The notes: generated from the letters alone by a model not told the origin. Counted from the stretch's first letter, positions 8,149 to 15,951 are shown. The stretch is DNA of 36,661 nucleotides from Oscillatoriaceae cyanobacterium M33_DOE_052 (GCA_015296065.1 DVDU01000001.1:1-36661); one strand, 5' to 3'. Translations and numbers: made by a program.

Positions 8149-8397
8149 TTAGTAGTAATAGGGGTAGTAGCCGTAATAGTAGTAGCTGTTGGAAGCGGCA
8201 GCGGAGCTGGAGCCAGAACCAGAGAATGAGGAATAGTCGGTGGTTTGGGTGATGGTGGATGCGGATGTGTTGGTGAAGCTATTCCAACCATATGCAGATG
8301 ACAGGGCTCCTGCATTAGCAAAAGCATTTCCATAACCGCCTTCAACTTGGGTTTCTTCAGAAACGACTTCCAGTTGTTCTAAATCGCGAATAATCAT
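8149..8397 (-). CDS. Double-glycine leader peptide, Tyr/Ser-rich (cargo 2)
   Basis: 82 residues. The leader MIIRDLEQLEVVSEETQVEGG ends in GG; the core begins YGNAFANAGALSSAYGW, passes through a Ser/Thr-rich stretch, and ends in an extreme tyrosine run (SYYYYGYYPYYY). The start is taken as the ATG at 8397 with AGGAG spaced 7 bases upstream; a GTG one codon earlier is also in frame. It is a near copy of the neighbouring peptide 8519-8761 with the same leader and most of the core, so the two arose by tandem duplication. The core has no Cys. The composition resembles sticky or amyloid-like secreted peptides, but no function is known. The likely exporter is the C39 transporter at 12695-15778. Confidence 0.8.
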   Translation of the reverse strand: MIIRDLEQLEVVSEETQVEGGYGNAFANAGALSSAYGWNSFTNTSASTITQTTDYSSFSGSGSSSAAASNSYYYYGYYPYYY

Positions 8398-8461
8398 CAC
8401 AGTCTCCTGAGAATTACAGAAATATGGAATCAGACAAATATGTTAGGTCTAGTTTTTGGCC

Positions 8462-8502
8462 TGATAAATCGCTCATTTCGTCAAGCAGGGAGCGATTTAT
8501 CA
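8462..8502. terminator. Hairpin after peptide gene 1
   Basis: TGATAAATCGCTC (8462-8474) and GAGCGATTTATCA (8490-8502) form a perfect 13-base stem with a 15-base loop, 16 bases after the stop codon of the peptide gene 8519-8761. Its conservation with 8099-8133 shows that peptide gene and hairpin were duplicated together. It could raise the level of the first peptide relative to downstream genes. Confidence 0.6.
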
Positions 8503-8518
8503 AAACCTAGCTCGCTGC

Positions 8519-8761
8519 TTACCAGTAATAGCCGTAGTAGCCGTAGTAGTAGTTGTTGGAAGAGGCAGCGGAACTGGAGCCAGAACCGGAGAAAGAGGAA
8601 TAGTTAGTGGTTTGGGTGATGGTGGATGCGGATGTGTTGGTGAAGCTATTCCAACCATATGCAGATGACAGCGCTCCTGCACCAGCAAAAGCATTTCCCG
8701 CACCTTCAACTTGGGTTTCTTCAGAAACGACTTCCAGTTGTTCTAAATCGCGAATAATCAT
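8519..8761 (-). CDS. Double-glycine-type leader peptide, Tyr/Ser-rich (cargo 1)
   Basis: 80 residues, almost identical to the peptide at 8149-8397 in the leader (MIIRDLEQLEVVSEETQVEG) and very similar in the core, ending NYYYGYYGYYW. At the cleavage position this copy has Gly-Ala instead of Gly-Gly. Peptidase-C39 enzymes are known to accept GG, GA and GS, so it should still be cut, perhaps at a different rate. The start is the ATG at 8761, with AAGGAG 7 bases upstream. It is the first peptide gene of the series and has its own candidate promoter at 8836-8885. The hydroxyl and aromatic-rich core lacks Cys, and no modification enzyme is encoded nearby. Confidence 0.8.
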   Translation of the reverse strand: MIIRDLEQLEVVSEETQVEGAGNAFAGAGALSSAYGWNSFTNTSASTITQTTNYSSFSGSGSSSAASSNNYYYGYYGYYW

Positions 8762-8835
8762 CACAGTCTCCTTGATTCTTCAATTGACTTTTAGGCGATA
8801 TCCATTTTTTGTGGCTGCCCTTTGTCTATATATAT

Positions 8836-8885
8836 AGAATACACAGCTTTTCTCTCTCTGTCTAGGGTTTTTTGCCATTTTGGCA
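8836..8885 (-). promoter_or_regulatory. Candidate promoter and operator of the peptide genes
   Basis: On the minus strand TAGACA (8859-8864) and TATTCT (8836-8841) are separated by 17 bases and would start a transcript about 65 bases before the peptide start codon. Directly upstream lies the inverted repeat TGCCA-TTT-TGGCA (8873-8885), centred about 41 bases from the -10, a usual position for an activator. Confidence 0.5.
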
Positions 8886-9033
8886 TTTTTGTTGGAAATC
8901 CATAAACCTCTTATTCTGCTTCGCTTTCAGACTCTTTTTTATAAAAAATCGGCAAATATTTTTGATTTTTTACCCCAAATATTTGCCGCTAATATTTTTG
9001 GATTGATTGGGAGTAATAGCTAAAATTTTTACT

Positions 9034-9323
9034 AATGTCAAGCAATATTGGTCATTTTGGCAGATTTTTTTTAGATGCACTAAGTAAATCCACATAATTA
9101 AACCTGAAATAAAATCAGATTCTGTAGGGTGGGCAGTGCCTAATACTGCTACTGGTGATGAAGAGTGCTGATTCCTTCAGGCACTGCCCACCCTACTATC
9201 TAGATCTGGTGTTTTTTTAGGTTGACCTACTTAGCTATAACTATTTTTATCTATATTGGCCATTTTGGCAGGGAGAAAACATCTGTAAATGTCAAGCAAT
9301 ATTTGCCATTCTGGCAGATTTTT
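9034..9323. repeat. 36-bp direct repeat with GCCA-TGGC motifs
   Basis: The sequence AATGTCAAGCAATATT...CATTTTGGCAGATTTTT (9034-9069) recurs at 9288-9323 with only a few changes. Both copies contain the GCCANNNTGGC-type motif; the second has perfect arms, TGCCA-TTC-TGGCA (9304-9316). A further TGGCCATTTTGGCA lies at 9257-9270. The stretch 8886-9501 has no gene and is AT-rich apart from the palindromic element at 9124-9196. Confidence 0.6.
9124..9196. repeat. MITE-like palindromic element GTAGGGTGGGCA, copy 1
   Basis: Perfect 18-base terminal inverted repeats, GTAGGGTGGGCAGTGCCT (9124-9141) and its complement (9179-9196), enclose 37 bases. A second element with the same termini but a different interior lies at 11770-11842. 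No transposase is present, so it is either a non-autonomous mobile element or a REP-type repeat. Confidence 0.75.
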
Positions 9324-9501
9324 GGGCAGTTATTATCAAAAAAAAGCTGCCTGGATCAAAACTTGAAATCAGGCAGCCAGCCAAAGTTAAATTGTGAAGT
9401 TTCTGTAAAGGCAGTTACATCGGGGCACCGGCTTTCCCAAATCACCTCCTCAACCCACCTCGCGATCGCGGTAGCTCTTTTAGTGAGAACTGAATCGGTA
9501 C

Positions 9502-9765
9502 TTAGCAGTAGCGGCGGGGAGACATGAGATTGCGAGATGGGCTGGTGAACTCCTCCTGATCTGACTGCGTAACCGGCTCGTTTTGCTTGCGCAGCCGGTT
9601 GTAAGTCCGGTAAGGAATGTACTGCAAAGGGTTGTGACCGGCGCTGCGCAGCATCAAAACACAAGCCCAAGAATACTTCCGTTCCTGGATAGCTCCCACT
9701 ATCTGCTGAATTTGCTCGGCAGAAATGGACTTTTCGACTTTTTTGATCGAGAATAGCTGAGACAT
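9502..9765 (-). CDS. hetP: HetP-family protein
   Basis: 87 residues. Residues 12-60 ([20 protein letters not shown], then [20 protein letters not shown], then TYNRL) match the conserved core of HetP, best known as a regulator of commitment to heterocyst differentiation in Anabaena, where hetP lies next to hetC. The family also occurs in filamentous cyanobacteria without heterocysts, where its role is unclear. This copy is much shorter than Anabaena HetP (about 160 residues) and has only a short polar tail after the core. It starts 30 bases after the hlyD stop, with AGGGAA as ribosome-binding site, so it is probably co-transcribed with hlyD. The link between HetP, the exporter and peptides suggests a shared ancestral function beyond heterocysts. 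Family assignment is by recalled sequence and is fairly secure. Confidence 0.82.
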   Translation of the reverse strand: MSQLFSIKKVEKSISAEQIQQIVGAIQERKYSWACVLMLRSAGHNPLQYIPYRTYNRLRKQNEPVTQSDQEEFTSPSRNLMSPRRYC

Positions 9766-9795
9766 GATAAATTTCCCTGATTATTCAACGGAGTT

Positions 9796-11715
9796 CTATA
9801 AATCAATACCGCCCTTTTGCAGTTTCTTGATGGGGTCAAGCAACACATCCGCAATGCGGCGGCGGCGGATGACAATATCTGCAGAGGCGGTTTGACCCGC
9901 CTTAAAAACAACCGTTTTGCCAGCGCCTTTCAGACTCTCAGGCGCCAAACTCACTTCCACTCGGTAAACAGCGCCCAACTTCTCATCCGGTTTGGCATCC
10001 GGCGAGATGGCAGTCACCGTCCCCTGAACAACGCCATAATCCTGATAAGGATAAGCGTCAAATTTCACCTTCACATCCATACCGGTCTTGACAAAACCCG
10101 CCTCTGGATTGGGCAAACTGGCTTTCAGCACCAGTGGCGCATCCATTGGCGCCATCTCCGCCACCGTTTGTCCCGGTTGTACCACCTCCCCAGGTTTGGT
10201 GACATTCAGCGACAGCAGCACTCCATCCACCGGTGCTGTCAAAAATCTGTCCTTTAACTTGGCCTTAGCGCTGCTCAGCAGGGTTTGCGTCTCGGCAATT
10301 TTCGCTTTGAACTGCGTCAGCTCAACTTCTAGCTGCTGAATTTGCTGTTGGGACTCGATTTGAGTCCGTCGCGCCTCGGCTTCTTTGCTCAACAGCATCG
10401 CACTCAGCCTGTCAGCTTCCGCTTTCGCTTGCTCAGCTTCACCCTCTGTTTGAGTCATCGACCGCTGGCTGTCGCGCCAAGCTTGCTCGGCTTGAAATAG
10501 CTGTTCCTTGAGATTCGTCCCCTCTTGCAACTGACTTTGGGTAATCGCTCGCGTCGCCTGGGACAGAGATTGCTCGGCTTGAAATATCTGTTCTTTGAAA
10601 CTCGTCCCCTCTTGTAATTCATTTTTGGTAATGGCGCTGATACGATCGCGCAGGGTTTGCTCTGCTTGGTCGAGCAGGTCTTTGGCGATCGCCCCCTGTT
10701 CCACCAGAGGTTTTAACCGCTCAACCCGCTCCTGAGCCGCGTCAACATCCGCCTGTAGTTGCGCCTGCAATTCCTCATTAGTGCCAGCTAGGGGTTCTAG
10801 GCGGTGCAATCGCGCCGACGCCGCTTTTGCCTCCGCCTGGAGTTGCGTCTGTAGTTCTTGGTTCGCCGCCAGGAGGGGTTGTAGCCGATCGATCCGAGCT
10901 TGATGCGCCGCCGCTTGCGAGTCCAGTTGGTCAAGTAGTTGCGCCGTTGTGGCAGCTTTTTCCTCAGCCGCCGCCAGCGCCGCCTTTTGAGCCGCAATTT
11001 CCGCCTGGGCGATCGCCTCCCGAGTGCCAGCTTCCAGAAGCGCTTTTTCCCGCAGGGTTTGCTTCTGGCTCAACTCCACCGCATAAGACTTTAGCTGCTC
11101 CTCCAGACGCTGAACCTCACCATTAGCCATTTGCGTGTCCAGTTCCACCAGGACAGCGCCCGCCTTCACCGGCTCACCTTCCTTAACCGGCACATTCGCC
11201 ACCTTCCCCAGCTCCACCGGGTTAATTTTGTACACCTCCCCTTGAGGCACCAACTGTCCACGAGCTTGTCCCACCTCTTCTATTTGTCCCACCCACGCCC
11301 AAACGGCAAAAGCGGCGCAGAACGCCATACCCCCCACCATCACCCGAAAGGCAAAATACGAGGGTGGCTCGTCCAGCACACTTTGCAGTGAGGGCGACCA
11401 CCCCACCGGTGACGCTGCTTTCTGGGGAGTTTCTGGCGGAGATTGCTCTGGCAAAAAAGCCGGTATCTGGGGTGTATGTACCGCAGAAGCGATACCCCCA
11501 TAAATCGAAGCTCCTTCTTCAGAAGCATCGGCACAAAAATCGTTGTCAAGGTTCAGAAACCGGGTATTTCCGAGGTTCTGCATAGGGCGCCCAACGGCTG
11601 CATCTGGCTCATCCAGAATGCCCTCATCACTGGGGTCTTCCTGACTAGAAATATCTGCTGGCGCTGCCCCCAAAGGACTGGCAGCTACGAAACGATTTCG
11701 GAAGCTAGTCTTCAT
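9796..11715 (-). CDS. HlyD-family membrane fusion (adaptor) protein
   Basis: 639 residues. A polar N-terminal cytoplasmic tail of about 120 residues is followed by one membrane helix (residues about 124-144), then the first lipoyl half-motif (GEVYKINPVELGKVANVPVKEGEPVKAGAVLVELD). A long coiled coil of heptads rich in Gln, Ala and Glu (about 200-480) follows, then the second lipoyl half (FLTAPVDGVLLSLNVTKPGEVVQPGQTVAEMAP) and a beta-barrel region. Adaptors of this kind join an inner-membrane ABC exporter to an outer-membrane TolC-like channel. No TolC homologue is in the window. The upstream peptidase-C39 exporter on the same strand is the obvious partner. The start is fixed by AGGAGATT before the ATG. 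The unusually long N-terminal tail is shared by cyanobacterial HetC-associated adaptors as far as I recall. Confidence 0.92.
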   Translation of the reverse strand: MKTSFRNRFVAASPLGAAPADISSQEDPSDEGILDEPDAAVGRPMQNLGNTRFLNLDNDFCADASEEGASIYGGIASAVHTPQIPAFLPEQSPPETPQKAASPVGWSPSLQSVLDEPPSYFAFRVMVGGMAFCAAFAVWAWVGQIEEVGQARGQLVPQGEVYKINPVELGKVANVPVKEGEPVKAGAVLVELDTQMANGEVQRLEEQLKSYAVELSQKQTLREKALLEAGTREAIAQAEIAAQKAALAAAEEKAATTAQLLDQLDSQAAAHQARIDRLQPLLAANQELQTQLQAEAKAASARLHRLEPLAGTNEELQAQLQADVDAAQERVERLKPLVEQGAIAKDLLDQAEQTLRDRISAITKNELQEGTSFKEQIFQAEQSLSQATRAITQSQLQEGTNLKEQLFQAEQAWRDSQRSMTQTEGEAEQAKAEADRLSAMLLSKEAEARRTQIESQQQIQQLEVELTQFKAKIAETQTLLSSAKAKLKDRFLTAPVDGVLLSLNVTKPGEVVQPGQTVAEMAPMDAPLVLKASLPNPEAGFVKTGMDVKVKFDAYPYQDYGVVQGTVTAISPDAKPDEKLGAVYRVEVSLAPESLKGAGKTVVFKAGQTASADIVIRRRRIADVLLDPIKKLQKGGIDL

Positions 11716-11769
11716 AATCTCCTACTCTTCCTTCATTCATAATTCTTTATTCCCGCGAACTCAGTTTCT

Positions 11770-11842
11770 GTAGGGTGGGCAATGCCCACCTTTTCAATTT
11801 ATCCTCCTGGTGGAGATTTCTGGGGGGCATTGCCCACCCTAC
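11770..11842. repeat. MITE-like palindromic element GTAGGGTGGGCA, copy 2
   Basis: Perfect 18-base terminal inverted repeats, GTAGGGTGGGCAATGCCC (11770-11787) and its complement (11825-11842), enclose 37 bases. It lies 55 bases upstream of the hlyD start codon, so it falls within the hlyD leader and could fold in the transcript. The interior differs from the copy at 9124-9196. Confidence 0.75.
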
Positions 11843-12470
11843 GCTTCTCCGTGAATTGCCTAAACCAAATATACTTTTTTGGGGTTTAAAAATAAAGTTT
11901 TTGTGGCAAACTTTACTGAATCTTTAAAATTAAATGCTGCAATTTAACTGAGTGGTACTTTTTTTAAATTTTGATGAAGCTGTTTTAGAAAAAGCAGTTT
12001 TGTCAATTGTATGGCGAAAATAGCCCAAGTTAGCAACTGTGTTTTTTCATTAAACTTAGTTTCTTGACCTGGCGCTGTTAAGAAATTATACTCTGGGGCT
12101 GAAATCTCATCTTGCCGCTGTTAAATCTGCGGTATTTCACCCCCCAGCATGAGTACCATTTCAATTGAAATAGGTATAAATCCCATTAGGATAGCAGTGC
12201 AACGATTAGGGTTAGACGAGTCACCCCAGCCTGAGTCAAGGGTGACAGCAGAGATGGGCGATTTTAGCAGTTTCATGTTTCAAGTCAAATGGTCCGATGT
12301 ACGTTCTTCTTGGTTCGGGGGGGGAAATGCCTGTGCCCAGAGGCAGCACTCCCCCCTATATTCTTATTGGTGATAAAGTGACCCAAATTATGCGCCCAAT
12401 CCCTGGTATTTCCCAAATTAATTAAATTAATTTTTTAATTTTTAATTTAGATTGCAGGTGAGTATTTTGT

Positions 12471-12515
12471 AATTTAGCCATTTTGGCAGCTATAGCCGGA
12501 ACAAATGGCTAAATT
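12471..12515. promoter_or_regulatory. 13-bp inverted repeat containing the GCCA-TTT-TGGC motif
   Basis: AATTTAGCCATTT (12471-12483) and AAATGGCTAAATT (12503-12515) are perfect inverted repeats with a 19-base spacer; the left arm overlaps GCCATTTTGGC (12477-12487). It lies between hetC and hlyD. It may be an operator for a separate hlyD-hetP transcript or a hairpin that divides the two messages. The remaining gap of 11843-12470 is AT-rich with no convincing gene; the imperfect G/C-rich repeat at about 12308-12355 resembles one at 1655-1725. Confidence 0.45.
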
Positions 12516-12601
12516 GCCCCAAGTTATGCGACTAAAGAAGTGACAAAAACGGACGATCGCCCCAGATGTAGCACGCTGATAAAAGCGGGATTTAATATGA
12601 A

Positions 12602-12631
12602 ACCCCCCTCTCCGTTCACGGCGAGGGGGGT
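12602..12631 (-). terminator. Hairpin after hetC
   Basis: ACCCCCCTC (12602-12610) and GAGGGGGGT (12623-12631) form a strong 9-base GC stem 64 bases after the hetC stop codon. The downstream sequence on the minus strand (TCATATTAAAT) is only moderately T-rich, so termination may be partial. Confidence 0.5.
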
Positions 12632-12694
12632 GGGGTTATTATTCTTGGGACAAAGCCCTTCAAAGTGCAACCGTCGGGCGAAGTTTCTGTAAAA

Positions 12695-15600
12695 TTACAG
12701 GTCCAATTGCTGCTGCGCCAAGTGACAGTACAAACCTCGCCGTTTCATCAGCTCCTCGTGAGTCCCTTGCTCCACCAAAATCCCCCTGTCCAGCACCAGA
12801 ATGCTGTCCGCGTTGCGCACGGTGCTGAGCCGGTGGGCAATAATAAAAGTCGTGCGGTCCCGCGATAAACGCTCCAAATTCTGCTGGAATCTCCGTTCTG
12901 ATTCCGTATCCAGAGAACTCGTCGCCTCATCCAGCACCAAAATCCTCGGGTCTCCCAACAAAGCGCGGGCGATCGCAATCCGCTGTCGCTGTCCGCCAGA
13001 AAGCATAGAACCCCGCTCGCCCACCTTGGTGTTGTATCCTAAAGGCATATCCTGAATAAAAGCGTGCGCCTCCGCCAGTTTGGCCACCTCGGTGACTTGC
13101 TCCAGGGTGAATTCAGGCCGGTATAAGGTAATATTCTCCAGAACCGTTCCAGAAAACAAGAAGCATTCTTGCGGCACCACACCCATTTGCGATCGCAGGG
13201 ATTGGGGAGAAACCAGGCGGATATCGTGCCCATCAATCTGGATGCGGCCCGAATCTGGGCGGTACAGAATTTGCAGCATGCTGACCAAGGTACTCTTTCC
13301 CGAACCGCTGCGACCGACAATAGCAATGGTTTGTCCCGGCAGCGCCGTAAAGGAAATATTTTGTAACGTATTGCGCTCCTGCTGTGGGCTATAGCTGAAG
13401 GTGACATTCTCGAACCGCACTTCCCCCCGCAACCGGGGCAAATTCAGCATCGGCTGTCCGGGAATCTCTTCCGGCTGCGCTTCAAAAACATCATTCAGCC
13501 GCTCCACCGAAATCGACACTTCTTGCATTTGGTCCCACAGATTCACCACCGACAGCACGGGGCTGATGACCTTGCTAATCATCATGTTGAAGGCCACAAA
13601 CTGGCCAATGGTGAGCTGGTCTTGAATCACCAGGGTGGCTCCGTACCACAGCAAAGCCGTACTCCCCAAGCTATTGATCGAGCCGCCAGCGGCTTGCAGG
13701 AAGTTGGCCAGTTTTTGGCCGCGAAACCGTGCATTCAGGGCGCTGGTAAATTGATGTTCCCAGCGCCAGCGGATTTCTCGCTCTGCAGCCGCCGCCTTCA
13801 CCGTGCTAACGCCGGTGAGCATCTCCACCAGCAAGGAGTTTTGACTGGCTTCTTCATTAAAAACATCCCGGGACACCCGCCGCAACAGGGGAGTCGCCAC
13901 CAAAGTTAAGATGGCGATCGGAGGAATCAGAGCCAACACCAGCACAGTCAGTTGCCAGTTGTAGTAAGCCATCAGCCCCAGATAAGCCGCCCCCATCAGC
14001 ATATCCAGCCAAGCCAGAACCACTTGGCGAGTGAGAAATTGCTGGATTTTCTGGTTTTCCTGAACACGGGTGATGATGTCTCCCACCCGGCGGGATTCAA
14101 AAAACTTCAGAGGTAGAGTCAGAGTGTGGCTGATAAAGCCGCCAATCAGGGTGAGGTCAAAGCGGTTGGAGAAATAGTCCAGCAGGTACTGTCGGGTGGC
14201 GGTTAAGCCGGTACTCCACACCCCAAACAGCACCAACCCCAGGGCAAAAACATTTAAGGTGGTCAAACTTTTGTTGACCACCACTTTATCGAGAATGATT
14301 TGGGTGAATAGGGGGGTGACGACGCCAAAAGCCTGAATCAGCAGGGAGGCAAAGATAATTTGCCCAATCAGGGAGCGGTAAGGCGCAAGGGCGCTGGCAA
14401 ACCGGCTCAGGGAGATTTTCTGAGATTCAGCCTCTTGCAGGCGATCCGTGGGATCGAGCAGCAGCGCGTAGCCGCTCCACTTGGCCACAAATTCTTGCCG
14501 CGAGATGGAGCGTCTGCCTATGGCTGGGTCAGCAATGAGGAGGCGCTGACCAAAACAGCGGTAAACAACGATATAGTGAACGCCCTCCCAGTGAGCTATC
14601 CAGGGGTTGTGCCGCTCTTCTAGTTTGGGAAGAGTTGCTCGCACCGGTACGGCGTGGAATCCCAGGCTTTCTGCGGCTTTGGCGAGCCCTCCGGTGAGGG
14701 AAGCGCCCGATCGGCCCACACCCGCCAGCTCCCGCAGGTAGTTGAGGGTAAATCGCTTTCCCCAATATTGGCTAATCATCGCCAAACAAGCCGCACCACA
14801 ATCAGAAGAACTCTGCTGCTCAAGAAAGGGATATCTCGCCAGAAAATCTAGGAAACGTCGGATAGCCGGTTTGGGAAAGTCAACAGAAGGCGGGTTTTCT
14901 ACTCGAGGTGGTTGGATGGGAACCCCGGTTTCTGGGTTGTGGGAAAATTGATAGTGAGGCGGCTGGTGTCCAGGAAATTCACCCCCAACCCTTTCCGGGA
15001 TGGAAGCAGGGATGGAAGCAGGGATGGAAACGACGAGCAAATCTGTGGCCGCCACCCAGTCTCTTGGTGTACTGTCTGGATAGCCCCAGCGAGTTCCCGA
15101 CGCTAGCGGTTGGGAGTTTTCCCCCTGGTGCGAGATTTGCCCACTAACCAGCCAAAACCTGCCTTTTTCCGCTGGAGTCCGCACTGACAGAAATTCGCCA
15201 GCGGAAATACGCAGCGGCGTCAAATAAGGCAAAAGTCCCTCCAGTTGGAGGCTGGAGCAGCGGCGCAAATCTGTTAGGGTTTTGAAGAATATCAAATACT
15301 GTCGCTTGCTGACAACTGAGAGCAGGTGATTTTGCAGATTTGGCAGTCGCTGCAAATACTGCTGGAGTTTGCCCGGTTCTATCCGAGCCACCGCAACGGC
15401 TGTGGCTGCTACGGCGCGGTAAGGGAGGGGATGATGGCAGAATAGAGAGTCCGCGCCAAAGGTATCGCCTGCTTCCAACACTAAGGCTGTCACTTCTTGC
15501 TGTCTTTCGGCATCAAATACAACCAGCCGCACCCGCCCAGAGCAGATGATATAAAAATCACTCTTAATAGATTGGGATTGAGTGTTTTTATCTGATGGGT

Positions 15601-15778
15601 CAGACCCCACATCACTCAGCACGTCCCCTAAATGAAAACTAAGGGGTTCAAATGCTTGGCTTAGTTCTGCAGCCTGACTGATATCACTCTGACTAGCAGT
15701 CAAAAGCTGGGCGACAGCCAGCCAGTCCGCTGAGGCGTTTGGTTCCGCACCTTCCTTGCTCCCTACGTTCCCTTTCAT
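12695..15778 (-). CDS. hetC: HetC-type peptidase-C39 ABC exporter with cyclic-nucleotide-binding-like N-terminus
   Basis: About 1,027 residues with four parts. First are two cyclic-nucleotide-binding-like folds (FYIICSGRVRLVVF... and FWLVSGQISHQG...). Next comes a peptidase C39 domain with catalytic Cys about 327 in SSSDCGAACLAM, His about 401 in GVHYIVVY and Asp about 417 in IADPAIG. A six-helix ABC membrane domain follows, then an ATPase with Walker A GRSGSGKST, signature LSGGQRQRIAIARAL, Walker B ILVLDEATSSLD and switch IAHRL. Such exporters cut double-glycine leaders and pump out the core peptide with ATP. Size and domain order match HetC of heterocystous cyanobacteria. The frame extends to a GTG at 15823, but the ATG at 15778 has a purine-rich AGAGGT just upstream. 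All catalytic residues are present. Three matching cargo genes lie downstream. Confidence 0.93.
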   Translation of the reverse strand: MKGNVGSKEGAEPNASADWLAVAQLLTASQSDISQAAELSQAFEPLSFHLGDVLSDVGSDPSDKNTQSQSIKSDFYIICSGRVRLVVFDAERQQEVTALVLEAGDTFGADSLFCHHPLPYRAVAATAVAVARIEPGKLQQYLQRLPNLQNHLLSVVSKRQYLIFFKTLTDLRRCSSLQLEGLLPYLTPLRISAGEFLSVRTPAEKGRFWLVSGQISHQGENSQPLASGTRWGYPDSTPRDWVAATDLLVVSIPASIPASIPERVGGEFPGHQPPHYQFSHNPETGVPIQPPRVENPPSVDFPKPAIRRFLDFLARYPFLEQQSSSDCGAACLAMISQYWGKRFTLNYLRELAGVGRSGASLTGGLAKAAESLGFHAVPVRATLPKLEERHNPWIAHWEGVHYIVVYRCFGQRLLIADPAIGRRSISRQEFVAKWSGYALLLDPTDRLQEAESQKISLSRFASALAPYRSLIGQIIFASLLIQAFGVVTPLFTQIILDKVVVNKSLTTLNVFALGLVLFGVWSTGLTATRQYLLDYFSNRFDLTLIGGFISHTLTLPLKFFESRRVGDIITRVQENQKIQQFLTRQVVLAWLDMLMGAAYLGLMAYYNWQLTVLVLALIPPIAILTLVATPLLRRVSRDVFNEEASQNSLLVEMLTGVSTVKAAAAEREIRWRWEHQFTSALNARFRGQKLANFLQAAGGSINSLGSTALLWYGATLVIQDQLTIGQFVAFNMMISKVISPVLSVVNLWDQMQEVSISVERLNDVFEAQPEEIPGQPMLNLPRLRGEVRFENVTFSYSPQQERNTLQNISFTALPGQTIAIVGRSGSGKSTLVSMLQILYRPDSGRIQIDGHDIRLVSPQSLRSQMGVVPQECFLFSGTVLENITLYRPEFTLEQVTEVAKLAEAHAFIQDMPLGYNTKVGERGSMLSGGQRQRIAIARALLGDPRILVLDEATSSLDTESERRFQQNLERLSRDRTTFIIAHRLSTVRNADSILVLDRGILVEQGTHEELMKRRGLYCHLAQQQLDL

Positions 15779-15884
15779 CACACCTCTGTTATTCTCATCA
15801 CACCTTCCTGAAATTGCCCTCACTGGCGCCCGGAGATGGCCAAGCTATTTCCACGCCCCACGGGCTTTCACTTGAGATATCTCC

Positions 15885-15934
15885 ATCCTATATTTCAGAG
15901 CAATTAATTTGGCTGAGGTGTGGCCAATTTGGCA
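15885..15934 (-). promoter_or_regulatory. Candidate operator and -10 of hetC
   Basis: The inverted repeat GCCA-ATT-TGGC (15923-15933) lies about 41 bases upstream of the minus-strand hexamer TAGGAT (15885-15890), the same spacing as at 5598-6467 and 8519-8761. The -10 is weak and there is no clear -35. This supports, but does not prove, common control with the peptide genes. Confidence 0.35.
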
Positions 15935-15951
15935 GATATTTTGCGACCTAA

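Noticed and set aside
8519-8761. Cyanobactin or lanthipeptide precursor
   Set aside because: The core has no Cys and no cyclase, dehydratase or PatA/PatG-type protease is nearby; a C39-exported unmodified peptide fits better.
9356-9670. 104-codon minus-strand frame overlapping hetP
   Set aside because: It overlaps the well-supported hetP frame and its sequence has no motif.
12149-12373. 74-codon frame between hetC and hlyD
   Set aside because: It ends within a G/C-rich repeat and has no protein-like features.
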